From: Rhodocyclales bacterium
GTDB lineage: Bacteria > Pseudomonadota > Gammaproteobacteria > Burkholderiales > Rhodocyclaceae
Assembly (NCBI GenBank): GCA_016215645.1
Contig: JACRIX010000052.1
Span: 1-64,000 of the forward strand
Reading direction: 5' to 3'
Length of the DNA stretch: 64,000 nt
The position numbers and the translations under genes are program-made. The stretch's first letter is position 1; the number at the start of each line of letters is the position of its first letter. This document shows, in pieces, positions 30,449 to 39,345 of this stretch. The notes under the pieces are model-generated. The model did not search any database, was not told where the DNA came from, and saw only the letters and a list, made by a program, of their open reading frames with translations.

Positions 30449-31906
30449 ATGAAACCGCATCTGCTTGCCGGCGTCGCCGTGCTTGTCATTGGCATTGTGG
30501 CGACGACGCGCCTGTCGGTCGCCGAAGGCCTGCCCGACCTGGGCGAGGCGGCGCAGACCGAGTTTTCGCCGGCGGCCGAGCGGCGCATCGGCGAATCGAT
30601 CATGCACGACATCCGGCGCGACCCGGCCTGGCTCGATGACGCGGAAATCAATGCCTACCTCAATCGCCTGGGCAATCGCCTGGCCGCGCAGAGCTCGGAG
30701 TCGCGCCAGGAATTCGAGTTCTTCGCCCTCAAGGATTCCACGCTCAACGCCTTCGCCATGCCCGGCGGCTACATCGGCGTGCACACCGGGCTGATCCTCG
30801 CCGCCGCCTCGGAATCGGAACTGGCCTCGGTGCTGGCCCACGAAATTTCGCACGTCACCCAGCGCCACCTGGCGCGCCTGATCAACAAGGCGGGGCAGGG
30901 CCAGGTCAGCAGCCTGCTGGCGCTGGCCGTGGCAATTTTTGCCGCGCGCAGCAATCCGGACCTGGCCGTCGGCGCGGCGATGGCCGGGCAGGGGGCGGCG
31001 ATCCAGAACCAGCTCAACTATTCGCGCGATTTCGAGCGCGAGGCAGACCGCGTGGGCTTGTTCCTGCTCGAGCGTTCGGGCTTTGACATCCGCGGCATGA
31101 GCGGCTTCTTCGAGCGCCTGCAGAAATTTGGTCGGCTCTACGAGAACAACGCCCCCGGCTACCTGCGTACGCATCCCTTGACCACCGAGCGCCTGGCCGA
31201 CATGGGCAACCGCATCCAGTCGCGGCCTTACCGGCAGGCGGCGGATTCGCTCGAATTCCAGCTGGTGCGGGCCAAGCTGCGTGCCCAGGACGGCACACCG
31301 CGCGATGCCGTCACCGATTTCGAAGCGCGCCTGCGCGACCGCAATTTCGCGGGCGCCGAAATCGCCGTGCGCTATGGCCTGGCCCAGGCACGCCTGCGCG
31401 ACGGCAAGCCAGCCGGCGCGGAAGGGGAGCTGACGGAGTTGCGCCGGCTCAAGGCGCAATCGCCGATGATCGAAACACTCGCCGCGCAGTTGCGGCGCAA
31501 GCAGGGCGACATGGCGGGCGCGGTAAAAATCCTGCGCGAGGCGCAGCCGCGCTATCCGCAGGAGCGCGCCATTGTCTATGGGCTGGTGGAAGTCCTGCTG
31601 GACGCACGCCAGCCGCAGGATGCGCTGACGCTGATCGAGGACGACCTGCTGAGCTATCCCTCGGATGCCCGGGCACATGCCCTGCAGGCCCGAACCTATG
31701 CCATGCTCGGCAAGCGCCTGCAACAGCACCGCGCCCAGGCCGAGTCCTACCTGCTGCTGGGGCAGTTGCCCCTGGCGGTGGAGCAGATGGAGCTGGCGCA
31801 GAAATCCGGCGACGGCAATTTCTATGAGCAGTCGCGGGTCGATGCCCGCCTGCGTGAGTTGAAACTGCGCCTCGCCGACGAAGCCAAGCAGGCCAAACAA
31901 AAGTAG
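30449..31906 (+). CDS. BepA-like M48 metallopeptidase with TPR repeats
   Basis: 485 aa. A signal peptide ([20 protein letters not shown]) precedes an M48 zinc peptidase domain with HEISH in [16 protein letters not shown], the cleft motif [19 protein letters not shown] and the third ligand in [19 protein letters not shown]. From about residue 280 the protein is helical TPR repeats. This is the layout of BepA (YfgC), a periplasmic protease/chaperone that assists LptD and other outer-membrane proteins. It is followed 8 bases later by the cbbQ-type gene on the same strand, though a functional link is not obvious. Confidence 0.9.
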   Translation: MKPHLLAGVAVLVIGIVATTRLSVAEGLPDLGEAAQTEFSPAAERRIGESIMHDIRRDPAWLDDAEINAYLNRLGNRLAAQSSESRQEFEFFALKDSTLNAFAMPGGYIGVHTGLILAAASESELASVLAHEISHVTQRHLARLINKAGQGQVSSLLALAVAIFAARSNPDLAVGAAMAGQGAAIQNQLNYSRDFEREADRVGLFLLERSGFDIRGMSGFFERLQKFGRLYENNAPGYLRTHPLTTERLADMGNRIQSRPYRQAADSLEFQLVRAKLRAQDGTPRDAVTDFEARLRDRNFAGAEIAVRYGLAQARLRDGKPAGAEGELTELRRLKAQSPMIETLAAQLRRKQGDMAGAVKILREAQPRYPQERAIVYGLVEVLLDARQPQDALTLIEDDLLSYPSDARAHALQARTYAMLGKRLQQHRAQAESYLLLGQLPLAVEQMELAQKSGDGNFYEQSRVDARLRELKLRLADEAKQAKQK

Positions 31907-31914
31907 CTTGCCCG

Positions 31915-32742
31915 ATGAAACCCGCCAAGACCGCTGCCGCCACGCTCGCCACGCCGCTCACGCGCGCCACCGAAGAGCCCTACTACCATGTCGTCGGCGA
32001 CGAGGTCGAGGTGTTTGCCGCCGCCGCGCAAAGCCGCCTGCCGGTGATGCTGAAGGGCCCCACCGGCTGCGGCAAGACGCGCTTCGTCGAACACATGGCC
32101 TGGAAACTCGGGCGGCCGCTGGTCACCGTGGCCTGCCATGACGACCTGACCACCGCCGACCTGGTCGGCCGCTACCTGATCGTCGGCGACGAAACCGTCT
32201 GGCTCGACGGCCCGCTGACTGCGGCAGTCCGTGCCGGCGCCATCTGCTACCTCGACGAGATTGTCGAGGCGCGCAAGGACACCACGGTGGTGATCCATCC
32301 GCTGACCGATTCGCGGCGTGCGCTGGCAGTGGAAAAGCACGGCGAATACCTCGCGGCCCATGCCGATTTCATGTTGGTGGTTTCCTACAACCCCGGCTAC
32401 CAGAGCGTGCTCAAGGAGATGAAGCCGAGCACCCGGCAACGCTTCGTCGCGCTCGATTTCGACTATCCAGCGCCCGACGTCGAGGCGCGCATCGTCGCCC
32501 ACGAAGGCGGTGTCGATGAAAGCACGGCGCAGCGGCTGGTCAAGCTCGGCGGCCTGACGCGCAAGCTCAAGGGCGCGGGGCTCGACGAGGGCGCCGGTAC
32601 CCGCCTGCTGGTGCACGCGGCGCAGCTCATGGCGCGCGGCATGAATCCCCTCGTCGCCTGCACCGCCGCCATCGCCCGACCGCTGGCCGACGAACCCGAT
32701 ACGCGCAACGCGCTGGATGATCTGATTGCCGCCGTTTTCTGA
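31915..32742 (+). CDS. CbbQ/NirQ/NorQ-family MoxR-type AAA+ ATPase
   Basis: 275 aa. Walker [19 protein letters not shown], Walker [15 protein letters not shown] and [20 protein letters not shown] identify the CbbQ/NirQ/NorQ group of MoxR ATPases. With a VWA-domain partner they remodel an enzyme: CbbQ/CbbO reactivates RuBisCO and NorQ/NorD matures nitric oxide reductase. Neither rbcL/cbbM nor norCB lies in the window, so the client is unknown. The stop and the next start overlap as TGATG, showing translational coupling to the VWA gene. Confidence 0.9.
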   Translation: MKPAKTAAATLATPLTRATEEPYYHVVGDEVEVFAAAAQSRLPVMLKGPTGCGKTRFVEHMAWKLGRPLVTVACHDDLTTADLVGRYLIVGDETVWLDGPLTAAVRAGAICYLDEIVEARKDTTVVIHPLTDSRRALAVEKHGEYLAAHADFMLVVSYNPGYQSVLKEMKPSTRQRFVALDFDYPAPDVEARIVAHEGGVDESTAQRLVKLGGLTRKLKGAGLDEGAGTRLLVHAAQLMARGMNPLVACTAAIARPLADEPDTRNALDDLIAAVF

Positions 32743-34841
32743 TGGCGCAGCGCAAGCTCTTCGCCCACGAAATCGAGGAGCGGCTCGACGAGATCCTGCT
32801 GCTCAAGTTGCGCCAGCGTTCGGCGAGGGAAGTCGCGGCGCGGCTCGAAACCCTGGCGCGTGACCGGCAGGAGCGCGTCCTGCACTGGGTCGGCGTCGCC
32901 GCCCAGTCCGCCAACGAACTGGGCTGGTTGATCGCCGCCGAGGCCGCGGCCCTTGGCGAGGATGCAGGCGACGGCCTCGACGACTGGGTGCGCGCCGGAC
33001 TGGCCGCGCATGATCGCGGCGGCATCGAGGCGGCGCGCGACGCCTTGCCACGGGCCGCCGCCGACCGGCGGATAGCGGCGCGGCACCCGGCGCAGGGCGT
33101 GGCCTTTGGCGAGGTCGAGGGCCGCCTCGGACGTTTTCTCCAGGCGCTCGACGGCCGTCCGCTGCGCCTGGCCAGCGCGGCGCAGGCCTGGACCGACGGC
33201 GAAACCCTGTGGCTGCCGGAACGCCTGGATCGCGCCGCCGATGCCAATGGCAACCGGCGGCAATACACCGTGCTGGCCGTACAGCTCTGGGCGCAGGCCC
33301 GCTACGGCAGCTTCAACGTCGATCCCGAGCCCGAGCTCGCGCAATGGGCCGACCGCGGCGCGGCCCTGGCCTGGTTCGCGCTGTTCGAGGCGATGCGCCT
33401 GGAGACGCGCCTGGAACAGGACCTGCCGGGCATTGCGCGCGACATCCGCGCCCTGCGCGGCCCCTGGCCGGCGCTACTGGCCGCCGCCGCGGCCGATCTG
33501 GCGCGGCCTGAGGCCACGGCGGCCGACAGCCTCGCCTGGGTTGCCGAACGGCGAAGAGTTATGCAAAGCGGTATCCCTTGGGACGGCGCTGGCGAGACGC
33601 CGATTTTTGCCCACCTGACCGGTTTCGATCCGCTGGCAGCACGGCGCCTGCGCGCCGCCCGCATCGCCCGCGACAGCACGACGCTGCGGCGCGCCCTCAA
33701 CATCCTGCGCGCCAACGATCCGCACAGCCGTGGCGGGGCCGGCGACGACTCCCATCCGCCGCTGGCCGCCGAAGGCGACGCCGTGCCGGCCGATTTGCAG
33801 GCCGGCGATATCCAGGGCCTGTCGCCCGACGCGCAAGCCGCCGCGCAGTCGCTGGCGCAGGACACGGACGGCATGCCGCCGGAAATCCTCCGGCCGGCCG
33901 GCCCCGGTGCCTGGCAGCCCGAGGAGCGTGCCGAGGGTGAGGCTGCGGTCGCAACGCGCGAGCGCAAGCCAGACGCCGTCTATGACGAGTGGGACTACCG
34001 GCGCGCCGCCTGGCGCCGCGACTGGTGCCACCTGTATGAGGCCGAGGGCCCCGCTGGCGAGGATGCCTGGGTCGAGGGCGTGCGCAGCCGCCATGCCCAC
34101 CTGATCCGCAGCATCCGCCGCCGCTTCGAGGCACTGCGTGGCGAGGACAAGGCCGAGCGGCGCCAGCTCGAGGGCGAGGAGATCGACCTCGATGCCCAGG
34201 TCGAGGCGCGCGCCGACCGCCGCAGGGGTTCGGAACCTTCGCCGCGGCTGTTCATCCACCGGCGCCGGATCGAGCGCTCGCTGGCGGTGATGTTCATGGT
34301 GGACATGAGCGGCTCGACCAAGGGCTGGGTCAACGACGCCGAGCGCGAATCGCTGGTGCTGCTGTGCGAGGCGATCGAGGCCCTGGGCGATCGCTACGCG
34401 ATCTACGGCTTTTCCGGCTGGACGCGCACGCGCTGCGACATCTACCGCATCAAGACCTTTGGCGAACGCTATGACGCGGCGGCGCGGCGGCGCATCGCCG
34501 GTATCGAGGCGCGCGACTACACGCGCATGGGGGTTGCCGTGCGCCACCTGTCGCGGCTGCTGCACGGCCAGAACGCGCGCCACAAGCTGCTGGTGACCCT
34601 GTCCGACGGCCGTCCCGACGATCACGGCGACGAGTACCGTGGCCGTTATGGCATCGAGGACACCCGCCGCGCCCTGCTCGAAGCGCGCGAGCAGGGCATC
34701 CGCAGCTATTGCGTGACCATCGATCGCCACGGCGCCGACTACTTGCCGCAGCTCTACGGGCCGGCGCATTATTCGGTGATCGACGACGCGAAGAAGCTGC
34801 CGAGCAAACTGGCGGAAATCTACCGCAAGCTGACGGCATGA
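32742..34841 (+). CDS. CbbO/NorD-type von Willebrand A domain protein
   Basis: 699 aa. The C-terminal ~200 residues are a VWA domain whose metal-ion-dependent adhesion site is intact (MFMVDMSGSTKGWVNDAERE, later TLSDGRPDDHGDEYRGRYG). The N-terminal ~450 residues are helical and low-complexity, as in CbbO and NorD. Near residues 272-289 the sequence RRVMQSGIPWDGAGETPIF is encoded by a copy of the dispersed repeat (33556), so the protein carries an extra loop there. It is translationally coupled to the preceding ATPase and should form an ATPase-adaptor complex with it. Confidence 0.88.
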   Translation: MAQRKLFAHEIEERLDEILLLKLRQRSAREVAARLETLARDRQERVLHWVGVAAQSANELGWLIAAEAAALGEDAGDGLDDWVRAGLAAHDRGGIEAARDALPRAAADRRIAARHPAQGVAFGEVEGRLGRFLQALDGRPLRLASAAQAWTDGETLWLPERLDRAADANGNRRQYTVLAVQLWAQARYGSFNVDPEPELAQWADRGAALAWFALFEAMRLETRLEQDLPGIARDIRALRGPWPALLAAAAADLARPEATAADSLAWVAERRRVMQSGIPWDGAGETPIFAHLTGFDPLAARRLRAARIARDSTTLRRALNILRANDPHSRGGAGDDSHPPLAAEGDAVPADLQAGDIQGLSPDAQAAAQSLAQDTDGMPPEILRPAGPGAWQPEERAEGEAAVATRERKPDAVYDEWDYRRAAWRRDWCHLYEAEGPAGEDAWVEGVRSRHAHLIRSIRRRFEALRGEDKAERRQLEGEEIDLDAQVEARADRRRGSEPSPRLFIHRRRIERSLAVMFMVDMSGSTKGWVNDAERESLVLLCEAIEALGDRYAIYGFSGWTRTRCDIYRIKTFGERYDAAARRRIAGIEARDYTRMGVAVRHLSRLLHGQNARHKLLVTLSDGRPDDHGDEYRGRYGIEDTRRALLEAREQGIRSYCVTIDRHGADYLPQLYGPAHYSVIDDAKKLPSKLAEIYRKLTA
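33556..33608 (-). repeat. Dispersed repeat, long form, in frame inside the cbbO/norD-like gene
   Basis: The reverse complement begins AAAAATCGGCGTCTCGCCAG, continues CGCCGTCCCAAGGGATACC and ends GCTTTGCATAACTCT. It matches the copies at 29281 and 35614 but lacks a few bases in the middle, which keeps the frame. Relative to the host gene it is read in the opposite direction to the ctaA and dioxygenase copies' shared peptide. Confidence 0.8.
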
Positions 34842-34857
34842 CGAAAGGGAGGTGGTG

Positions 34858-35595
34858 ATGGGCGAGTTTTCCAATCGCGTGGCCCTGGTGACGGGCGCCA
34901 CCAGCGGCATCGGCGAAGCCATCGCGCGGCGCCTCGCGGGACTGGGCGCCTCGGTGGTGATCAACTCGGCGCGTTCGGTCGAGGCCGGCGAGCGCATCGC
35001 CGCCGAGCTGGGCGACCACGCGCTTTACGTGCAGGCCGACATCGCCGACCCGGCCGCGCCGCAGCGCCTGCTCGAGGCCACGCTGGCCCGCTTCGGCAAG
35101 CTCGACATCCTGATCAATAACGCGGGCTGGACCACGGTAGTGCCCCACGCCGACCTCAATGCGCTCTCTGACGAGATTTTCGCCAAAACCTTCGAGGTCA
35201 ATGTCACCGGCACCTGGCGCCTGAGCAAGGCGGCGATGCCGCACCTGATGAAAAGCGAGGACGGCAACCTGCTCACCATTACGTCGATTGCCGGCGTGCG
35301 TCCGGTGGGCAGCTCGATCGCCTATTCCATGGCCAAGGCGGCGCTGAACCAGATGACGCGCCTCCTGGCCAAATCCTGCGGGCCGGTGCGGGTGAATGCC
35401 GTCGCCCCGGGCCTGGTCGAAACGCCGTGGACGGCGGACTGGGCCGCGCAGCATGAGGCAGTCAAGGCGCGCGCGCCGCTGCAGCGCTCGGCCACCACCG
35501 ACGACTGTGTCGAAGCGGCGCTGGGGCTGCTGCGCACCCGCTATGCGACGGGCCATGTCTTCGTCGTCGATGGCGGTTTGACGCTGGCGATGTAA
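34858..35595 (+). CDS. Short-chain dehydrogenase/reductase
   Basis: 245 aa, classical SDR. The start at 34858 is preferred because AAGGGAGG (34845-34852) gives good spacing. The cofactor site is VALVTGATSGIGEAIARRL, followed by DILINNAGW, the catalytic Ser in LTITSIAGVRP and YSMAKAALNQMTRL with the Tyr/Lys pair. The C-terminus FVVDGGLTL is typical of 3-oxoacyl-ACP-reductase-like SDRs. The substrate is unknown. It follows the VWA gene by 16 bases and precedes the dioxygenase. Confidence 0.9.
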   Translation: MGEFSNRVALVTGATSGIGEAIARRLAGLGASVVINSARSVEAGERIAAELGDHALYVQADIADPAAPQRLLEATLARFGKLDILINNAGWTTVVPHADLNALSDEIFAKTFEVNVTGTWRLSKAAMPHLMKSEDGNLLTITSIAGVRPVGSSIAYSMAKAALNQMTRLLAKSCGPVRVNAVAPGLVETPWTADWAAQHEAVKARAPLQRSATTDDCVEAALGLLRTRYATGHVFVVDGGLTLAM

Positions 35596-35602
35596 GCGCG
35601 CC

Positions 35603-36286
35603 ATGGACCGACCAATCGCCGTTCCGCCAGCGCCATCCCGCAAGGGGATACCGCTTTGCGTCACTCTTGCAACGGCTGCCAGCTTCCGTCGCCGCCGCCT
35701 GTTGCTGGCGTCGCCATTGATCTTCCTGCTGCCGCTGGCGCGTGCCGCCAGCCCGCTGGCCGCAACGCCGGCGCAGATGCTCGGCCCCTTCTACCCCGTG
35801 CAGCCCGACGCGGCCGCCGGCAACGACCTGGGCACGGTCGACGGCAAGCTCCGCGCGCGCGGCAAGGCGCTCACCATCGTTGGCCGCGTTGCGGACACGG
35901 CAGGCCGGCCGCTGCCGGGCGTGCTGGTCGAGATCTGGCAGACCAATGCCCACGGTCGCTACCACCATCCGCAGGATGACAGCCCCCAGCCGCTGGACCC
36001 GAACTTCCGCGGCTACGGCCGCGCCATCGCCGGCGCCGACGGCGCCTACCGTTTTTCCACCATCGAACCGGTGGCCTATCCGGGTCGCACGCCGCATGTG
36101 CATTTCCGCCTCAGTCGCGGCGCGCGCGAACTGCTGGTGACGCAGATGTACCTGCCGGAAGCCGCCGCCGCCAATGCGCGCGACGGCCTGTTCATGTCGC
36201 TGCAGGATGGCGCGCGGCGGCGCCTGGTCGGCGTGCCCGAGGTCGGGGCAGCGGGCACGCTGCGCTTCGACATCGTCCTCGGCTAG
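35603..36286 (+). CDS. Exported intradiol ring-cleavage dioxygenase-like protein
   Basis: 227 aa. The core matches intradiol (protocatechuate 3,4-/catechol 1,2-type) dioxygenases: MLGPFYP, then VLVEIWQTNAHGRYHHP, NFRGYGRAIAGADGAYRF and GRTPHVHFRLS. The Tyr in GRYHHP and the two His in PHVHF are the expected ferric-iron ligands. A twin-arginine-like or Sec leader (RRRRLLLASPLIFLLPLARA) suggests export, as in a little-studied periplasmic subgroup. The 20 or so residues before it (IAVPPAPSRKGIPLCVTL) are encoded by a copy of the dispersed repeat. No other start codon lies between the ATG and the leader arginines. Catabolic partner genes are absent. Confidence 0.82.
   Translation: MDRPIAVPPAPSRKGIPLCVTLATAASFRRRRLLLASPLIFLLPLARAASPLAATPAQMLGPFYPVQPDAAAGNDLGTVDGKLRARGKALTIVGRVADTAGRPLPGVLVEIWQTNAHGRYHHPQDDSPQPLDPNFRGYGRAIAGADGAYRFSTIEPVAYPGRTPHVHFRLSRGARELLVTQMYLPEAAAANARDGLFMSLQDGARRRLVGVPEVGAAGTLRFDIVLG
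35614..35669 (+). repeat. Dispersed repeat, long form, at the 5' end of the dioxygenase gene
   Basis: Begins AATCGCCGTTCCGCCAGCGC, continues CATCCCGCAAGGGGATACC and ends GCTTTGCGTCACTCTT. It matches the copies inside ctaA (29281) and the cbbO/norD-like gene (33556). It encodes AVPPAPSRKGIPL, very close to [13 protein letters not shown] in CtaA. Confidence 0.8.
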
Positions 36287-36289
36287 GCC

Positions 36290-37384
36290 ATGGCGGACAG
36301 GGACGCCTGGCGCCGCATCCAGTCGCGACTGCGCACCGAGTTCGGCCAGCTGGTGGCGTTCAACCGCAGCGACCGGCGCTGGCAGATGCCTTTCTGCGCG
36401 GCACTGGCTTCCGGCCTGCCGCTGCTGATCGGGGCCGGGTTCGGCCATCTCGATTTCGGCCTGGTCTCATCGCTGGGCGGGTTGGTGTTTCTGTACGCGC
36501 CGAACACGGCCCTGTCGCACCGCATGGTGTTCCTCATGGCCTGCGCCTTCGGCATGAGCGCGTGCTTTGCGCTGGGCGTGATGAGCCATTTCTTTCCGCT
36601 GCTGCTGGTGCCGGTACTGAGCTTCATCACCATCGTGGTCACCATGGTTTGCCGCTTCTACATGGTCGGGCCGCCGGGCAGCCTGTTCTTCATCATGGCC
36701 GCCTCGATCGGCGCCTATGCGCCGGTCGAGGTGATGCAGGTGCCGCTGCAGGTCGGCCTGCTGACCATGGGCTGCCTGCTGGCCTGCCTGATCGCCTTCT
36801 TTTACGGCATCTACGTCCTGCGCCTGCAGGCGCCGCAGCCTGTCGCGCCGCTGCCGCCGGCGAGTTTCGATTTCGTCGTCTTCGATTCGGTGGTCATCGG
36901 TCTGGCGGTCGGGGTTTCGCTGCTGGCGGCCCAGGCGCTGCAACTCGAGCGCGCCTACTGGGTGCCGGTGAGTTGTCTTGCCGTGTTGCAGGGGGCGACC
37001 CTGCGCGCGGTCTGGAACAAGCAAGTGCATCGCATTGCCGGCACCGCGGTCGGCCTGTTCCTGAGCTGGGGCTTGCTGGCCTTGCCGCTCGGCCCCTGGA
37101 GTGTTTCGCTGCTGATGATGGTGCTGACCTTCCTGGTCGAGACCCTGGTGGTGCGCCACTACGGGTTGGCGGTGGTTTTCATCACGCCGCTGACCATTTT
37201 TCTCGCCGATGCCACGCGCATCGGCCAGGGCGCGCCGGAAGCGATGCTGCAGGCACGCCTGCTGGACATCGTGCTGGGTTCGGTGGTGGGTGTGCTGGGC
37301 GGGGTCTGCCTGCACAGTCCGCGTTTCCGCGAGCTGTTCGGTCGGCAGTTGCGGCGCCTGACGCCGCGCCGCCTGCTGCCCTGA
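36290..37384 (+). CDS. FUSC-type inner-membrane protein
   Basis: 364 aa with about ten membrane segments arranged as two halves of the fusaric-acid-resistance (FUSC/YccS) fold. Visible signs are FCAALASGLPLLIGAGFGHL, LSSLGG-type turns (VSSLGGLVFLYAPNT), and in the second half RAYWVPVSCLAVLQGATLRA with RIAGTAVGLFLSWGLL, which is the most diagnostic stretch. The aromatic-acid efflux role known for some FUSC proteins would fit the dioxygenase gene 3 bases upstream, but this is inference. It ends the plus-strand run that began at 30449. Confidence 0.8.
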   Translation: MADRDAWRRIQSRLRTEFGQLVAFNRSDRRWQMPFCAALASGLPLLIGAGFGHLDFGLVSSLGGLVFLYAPNTALSHRMVFLMACAFGMSACFALGVMSHFFPLLLVPVLSFITIVVTMVCRFYMVGPPGSLFFIMAASIGAYAPVEVMQVPLQVGLLTMGCLLACLIAFFYGIYVLRLQAPQPVAPLPPASFDFVVFDSVVIGLAVGVSLLAAQALQLERAYWVPVSCLAVLQGATLRAVWNKQVHRIAGTAVGLFLSWGLLALPLGPWSVSLLMMVLTFLVETLVVRHYGLAVVFITPLTIFLADATRIGQGAPEAMLQARLLDIVLGSVVGVLGGVCLHSPRFRELFGRQLRRLTPRRLLP

Positions 37385-37410
37385 GCGGATTGGTCCTGCC
37401 GGGCCGCCGC

Positions 37411-37442
37411 AGTCGCCGTGTCGTGGGCGCCGACTCTTGGCG
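37411..37442 (+). repeat. Dispersed repeat, short form (between convergent genes)
   Basis: AGTCGCCGTGTCGTGGGCGC followed by CGACTCTTGGCG. It lies in the 66-base gap between the stops of the FUSC-type gene and fpr. Confidence 0.7.
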
Positions 37443-37450
37443 TTCCGCGC

Positions 37451-38245
37451 TTACCAGTACTTCTCGAAGGCCATCTGGCCCGGCACGCCGCGCCGGTTGG
37501 TGGTGTAGCCGCGCGTGCCCAGGTAGTCACGCAGGCTGCGCGCCAGTTCCGGATTGCCGCAGACCATCAGGCGCGAATCGGCAAGGCTGATCGGCGTGCC
37601 GGCCGCGGCTTCGAGGCGGCCGTCAGCCAGCAACAGCGGAATGCGATCGGACAGGATCGTGGCGCCGGGTTCGCGCGTGACGATAGGCAGGTAGCGCAGC
37701 TGTGCTTTCGCCTCGGCTTGCCAAGCCCGCGGCGGCAGGGCTTCGATCTCGTCGCGCCAGGCCAGTTCGGCGGCGTGGCGCACGCTGTGCACCAGGATCA
37801 GGCGCTCGAAATTGCGCCACACCGTCGGGTCGCGCAGGATGGACATGAAGGGGCCGAGGCCGGTGCCGCTGGAAAGCATCCACAGGTCCTTGCCCGGCGC
37901 CAGCTGATTGACGGTGAGGAAGCCGTAGGCCGCCTTGTCGACGCCGAGGGCGCCGCCGATCGTGAGCTCGCGCAGCCTTTCGGAAAAGGCGCCGCCGGGA
38001 ACCCGTACGGCGATGAATTCGAGGAAGTCGTCCCCCGGGGCCGAGGTCAGCGAGTAGGGGCGCCAGACCCGCGCGTCGCCGGCGCCGAGGCCGAGCCGCG
38101 TGTAGTGCCCGGGCGTGAAGCGGAAGGCCGCCGGGCGCGTGCAGCGGAAGGAAAGCAGGGTGGGCGTCCAGTGGCGGATTGCCAGCACGCTTTCCTCGGT
38201 GGCCTTGACGGCGGGTCGGGCCGGCGCGGGGCCGGGGCTATCCAT
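37451..38245 (-). CDS. fpr: Ferredoxin/flavodoxin--NADP+ reductase
   Basis: 264 aa, usual length. It moves electrons between NADPH and ferredoxin or flavodoxin using FAD. The FAD site is RPYSLTSAPGDDFLEF, the NADP site LWMLSSGTGLGPFMSILRD and LMVCGNPELARSLRDYL. The C-terminus ends in an aromatic (AFEKYW), as in bacterial Fpr. The start codon shares a base with the nnrS-like stop (TGATG), so it is translationally coupled to that gene. Confidence 0.92.
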   Translation of the reverse strand: MDSPGPAPARPAVKATEESVLAIRHWTPTLLSFRCTRPAAFRFTPGHYTRLGLGAGDARVWRPYSLTSAPGDDFLEFIAVRVPGGAFSERLRELTIGGALGVDKAAYGFLTVNQLAPGKDLWMLSSGTGLGPFMSILRDPTVWRNFERLILVHSVRHAAELAWRDEIEALPPRAWQAEAKAQLRYLPIVTREPGATILSDRIPLLLADGRLEAAAGTPISLADSRLMVCGNPELARSLRDYLGTRGYTTNRRGVPGQMAFEKYW

Positions 38246-39345
38246 CAGCCCGGCCCCGGCATGTCGCGGCCGCCGCGCAGCACGCTGCCCAGCATCACCA
38301 GGATGAACACCAGCAGGGCGATGGCATTGGTCATGCCGCCCTGGCGGATCAGCGAAAAGCTGTCGAGGAAGCTGCCGGCCACGCGCCAGACGAGCGATGC
38401 ATGCAGCAGCACCAGCGGCAGGTAGACCAGCGGATGCCAGGGAATCTTTACCCGCAGCACGGCGGGGAAAATGATCGGCGCATGGCCGAAGATCATCGAG
38501 AAGACAAAGCCCAGCGTCACCGCATGCAGCGTCGCGTCGCGCCACGGGTGCCCGGGAAGCAGGCCGCCCATCAGCCCGAGCACACCGGCAAAGCCCAGCC
38601 AGGCGTAGCCGGCGAGCAGGCAATGGGCGATGAAGCCGGTCAGCCCCGGGCGCCGCATGTTGCGCTGGGCGATGTCGTAGCGCAGCAGCCAGGCGGCCAG
38701 CGCCAGCAGGCCGGCGGAGAACAGCGCCAGTCCCGCTTCCTCGTCCTTCAGGGTGGCGGCGGCGCCGGCCAGCAGCAGGCCGACGATGAGCAGGAACATG
38801 CGCTGCGAATCGCGCTTGATGGGCAGGAAGCGATTGAGTTCCAGGCGTTCGCCGGCGATGGTCAGGACCAGGAAGGCCAGCCACCAGGGCACGGCCAGAT
38901 GCAGCTCGGCGCCGGCAAGCCAAAGCCCATTGCCCATCAGCCAGCACAGCGCGGCCAGCGCCAGCAGCACGGTGAAGGGTGCCACCAGGCGTTGCATCAC
39001 CACGCTGCTGGCGGCGAGCAGGACGGTCGCGGCGGCGACCCCGAAGCCCTGCACGACATGCAGCGGCGCACCGGCCAGCAGCGCGACGCCGGCGATGCCG
39101 GCGCAGGCTGGCGCCAGGTAGGCCCAGCCGCGGCCGATGGCCACCGCGCGTTCGAGGCTGATCACGGTGCCGAGGAAGGCCGAAATCATCAGCGCGCCGT
39201 GCCAACCGGCGGCACTGGCGGCAACGGACGGCATGGGCCAGTCCAGCCGCGCCAGGCCGGCCAGCACGCCGCCCAACAGGGACAGCATGCCCAGCACCAA
39301 GAGCGGCAGGCGCGCGGCGGGCGGCAGGTCAAACATCGCCGCCAT
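38245..39345 (-). CDS. NnrS-family membrane protein
   Basis: 366 aa (363 if the ATG at 39336 is used) with 10-12 membrane segments. The stretches GAWHG-like AAGWHGALMISAFLGTVISL with a conserved His, AGERLELNRFLP, and the later HAVTLGFVFSMIFGHAPIIF resemble NnrS proteins. NnrS is a haem- and copper-containing membrane protein linked to nitric-oxide tolerance. The 5' end overlaps the DUF59 gene and the 3' end touches fpr, so the three form one tightly coupled operon. No nitrite or NO reductase lies in the window. Confidence 0.8.
   Translation of the reverse strand: MAAMFDLPPAARLPLLVLGMLSLLGGVLAGLARLDWPMPSVAASAAGWHGALMISAFLGTVISLERAVAIGRGWAYLAPACAGIAGVALLAGAPLHVVQGFGVAAATVLLAASSVVMQRLVAPFTVLLALAALCWLMGNGLWLAGAELHLAVPWWLAFLVLTIAGERLELNRFLPIKRDSQRMFLLIVGLLLAGAAATLKDEEAGLALFSAGLLALAAWLLRYDIAQRNMRRPGLTGFIAHCLLAGYAWLGFAGVLGLMGGLLPGHPWRDATLHAVTLGFVFSMIFGHAPIIFPAVLRVKIPWHPLVYLPLVLLHASLVWRVAGSFLDSFSLIRQGGMTNAIALLVFILVMLGSVLRGGRDMPGPG

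Noticed and set aside
30401-31900. A 500-residue N-terminal extension of moaC
   Set aside because: It is antisense to the bepA-like gene; MoaC homology begins just after the ATG at 30400.
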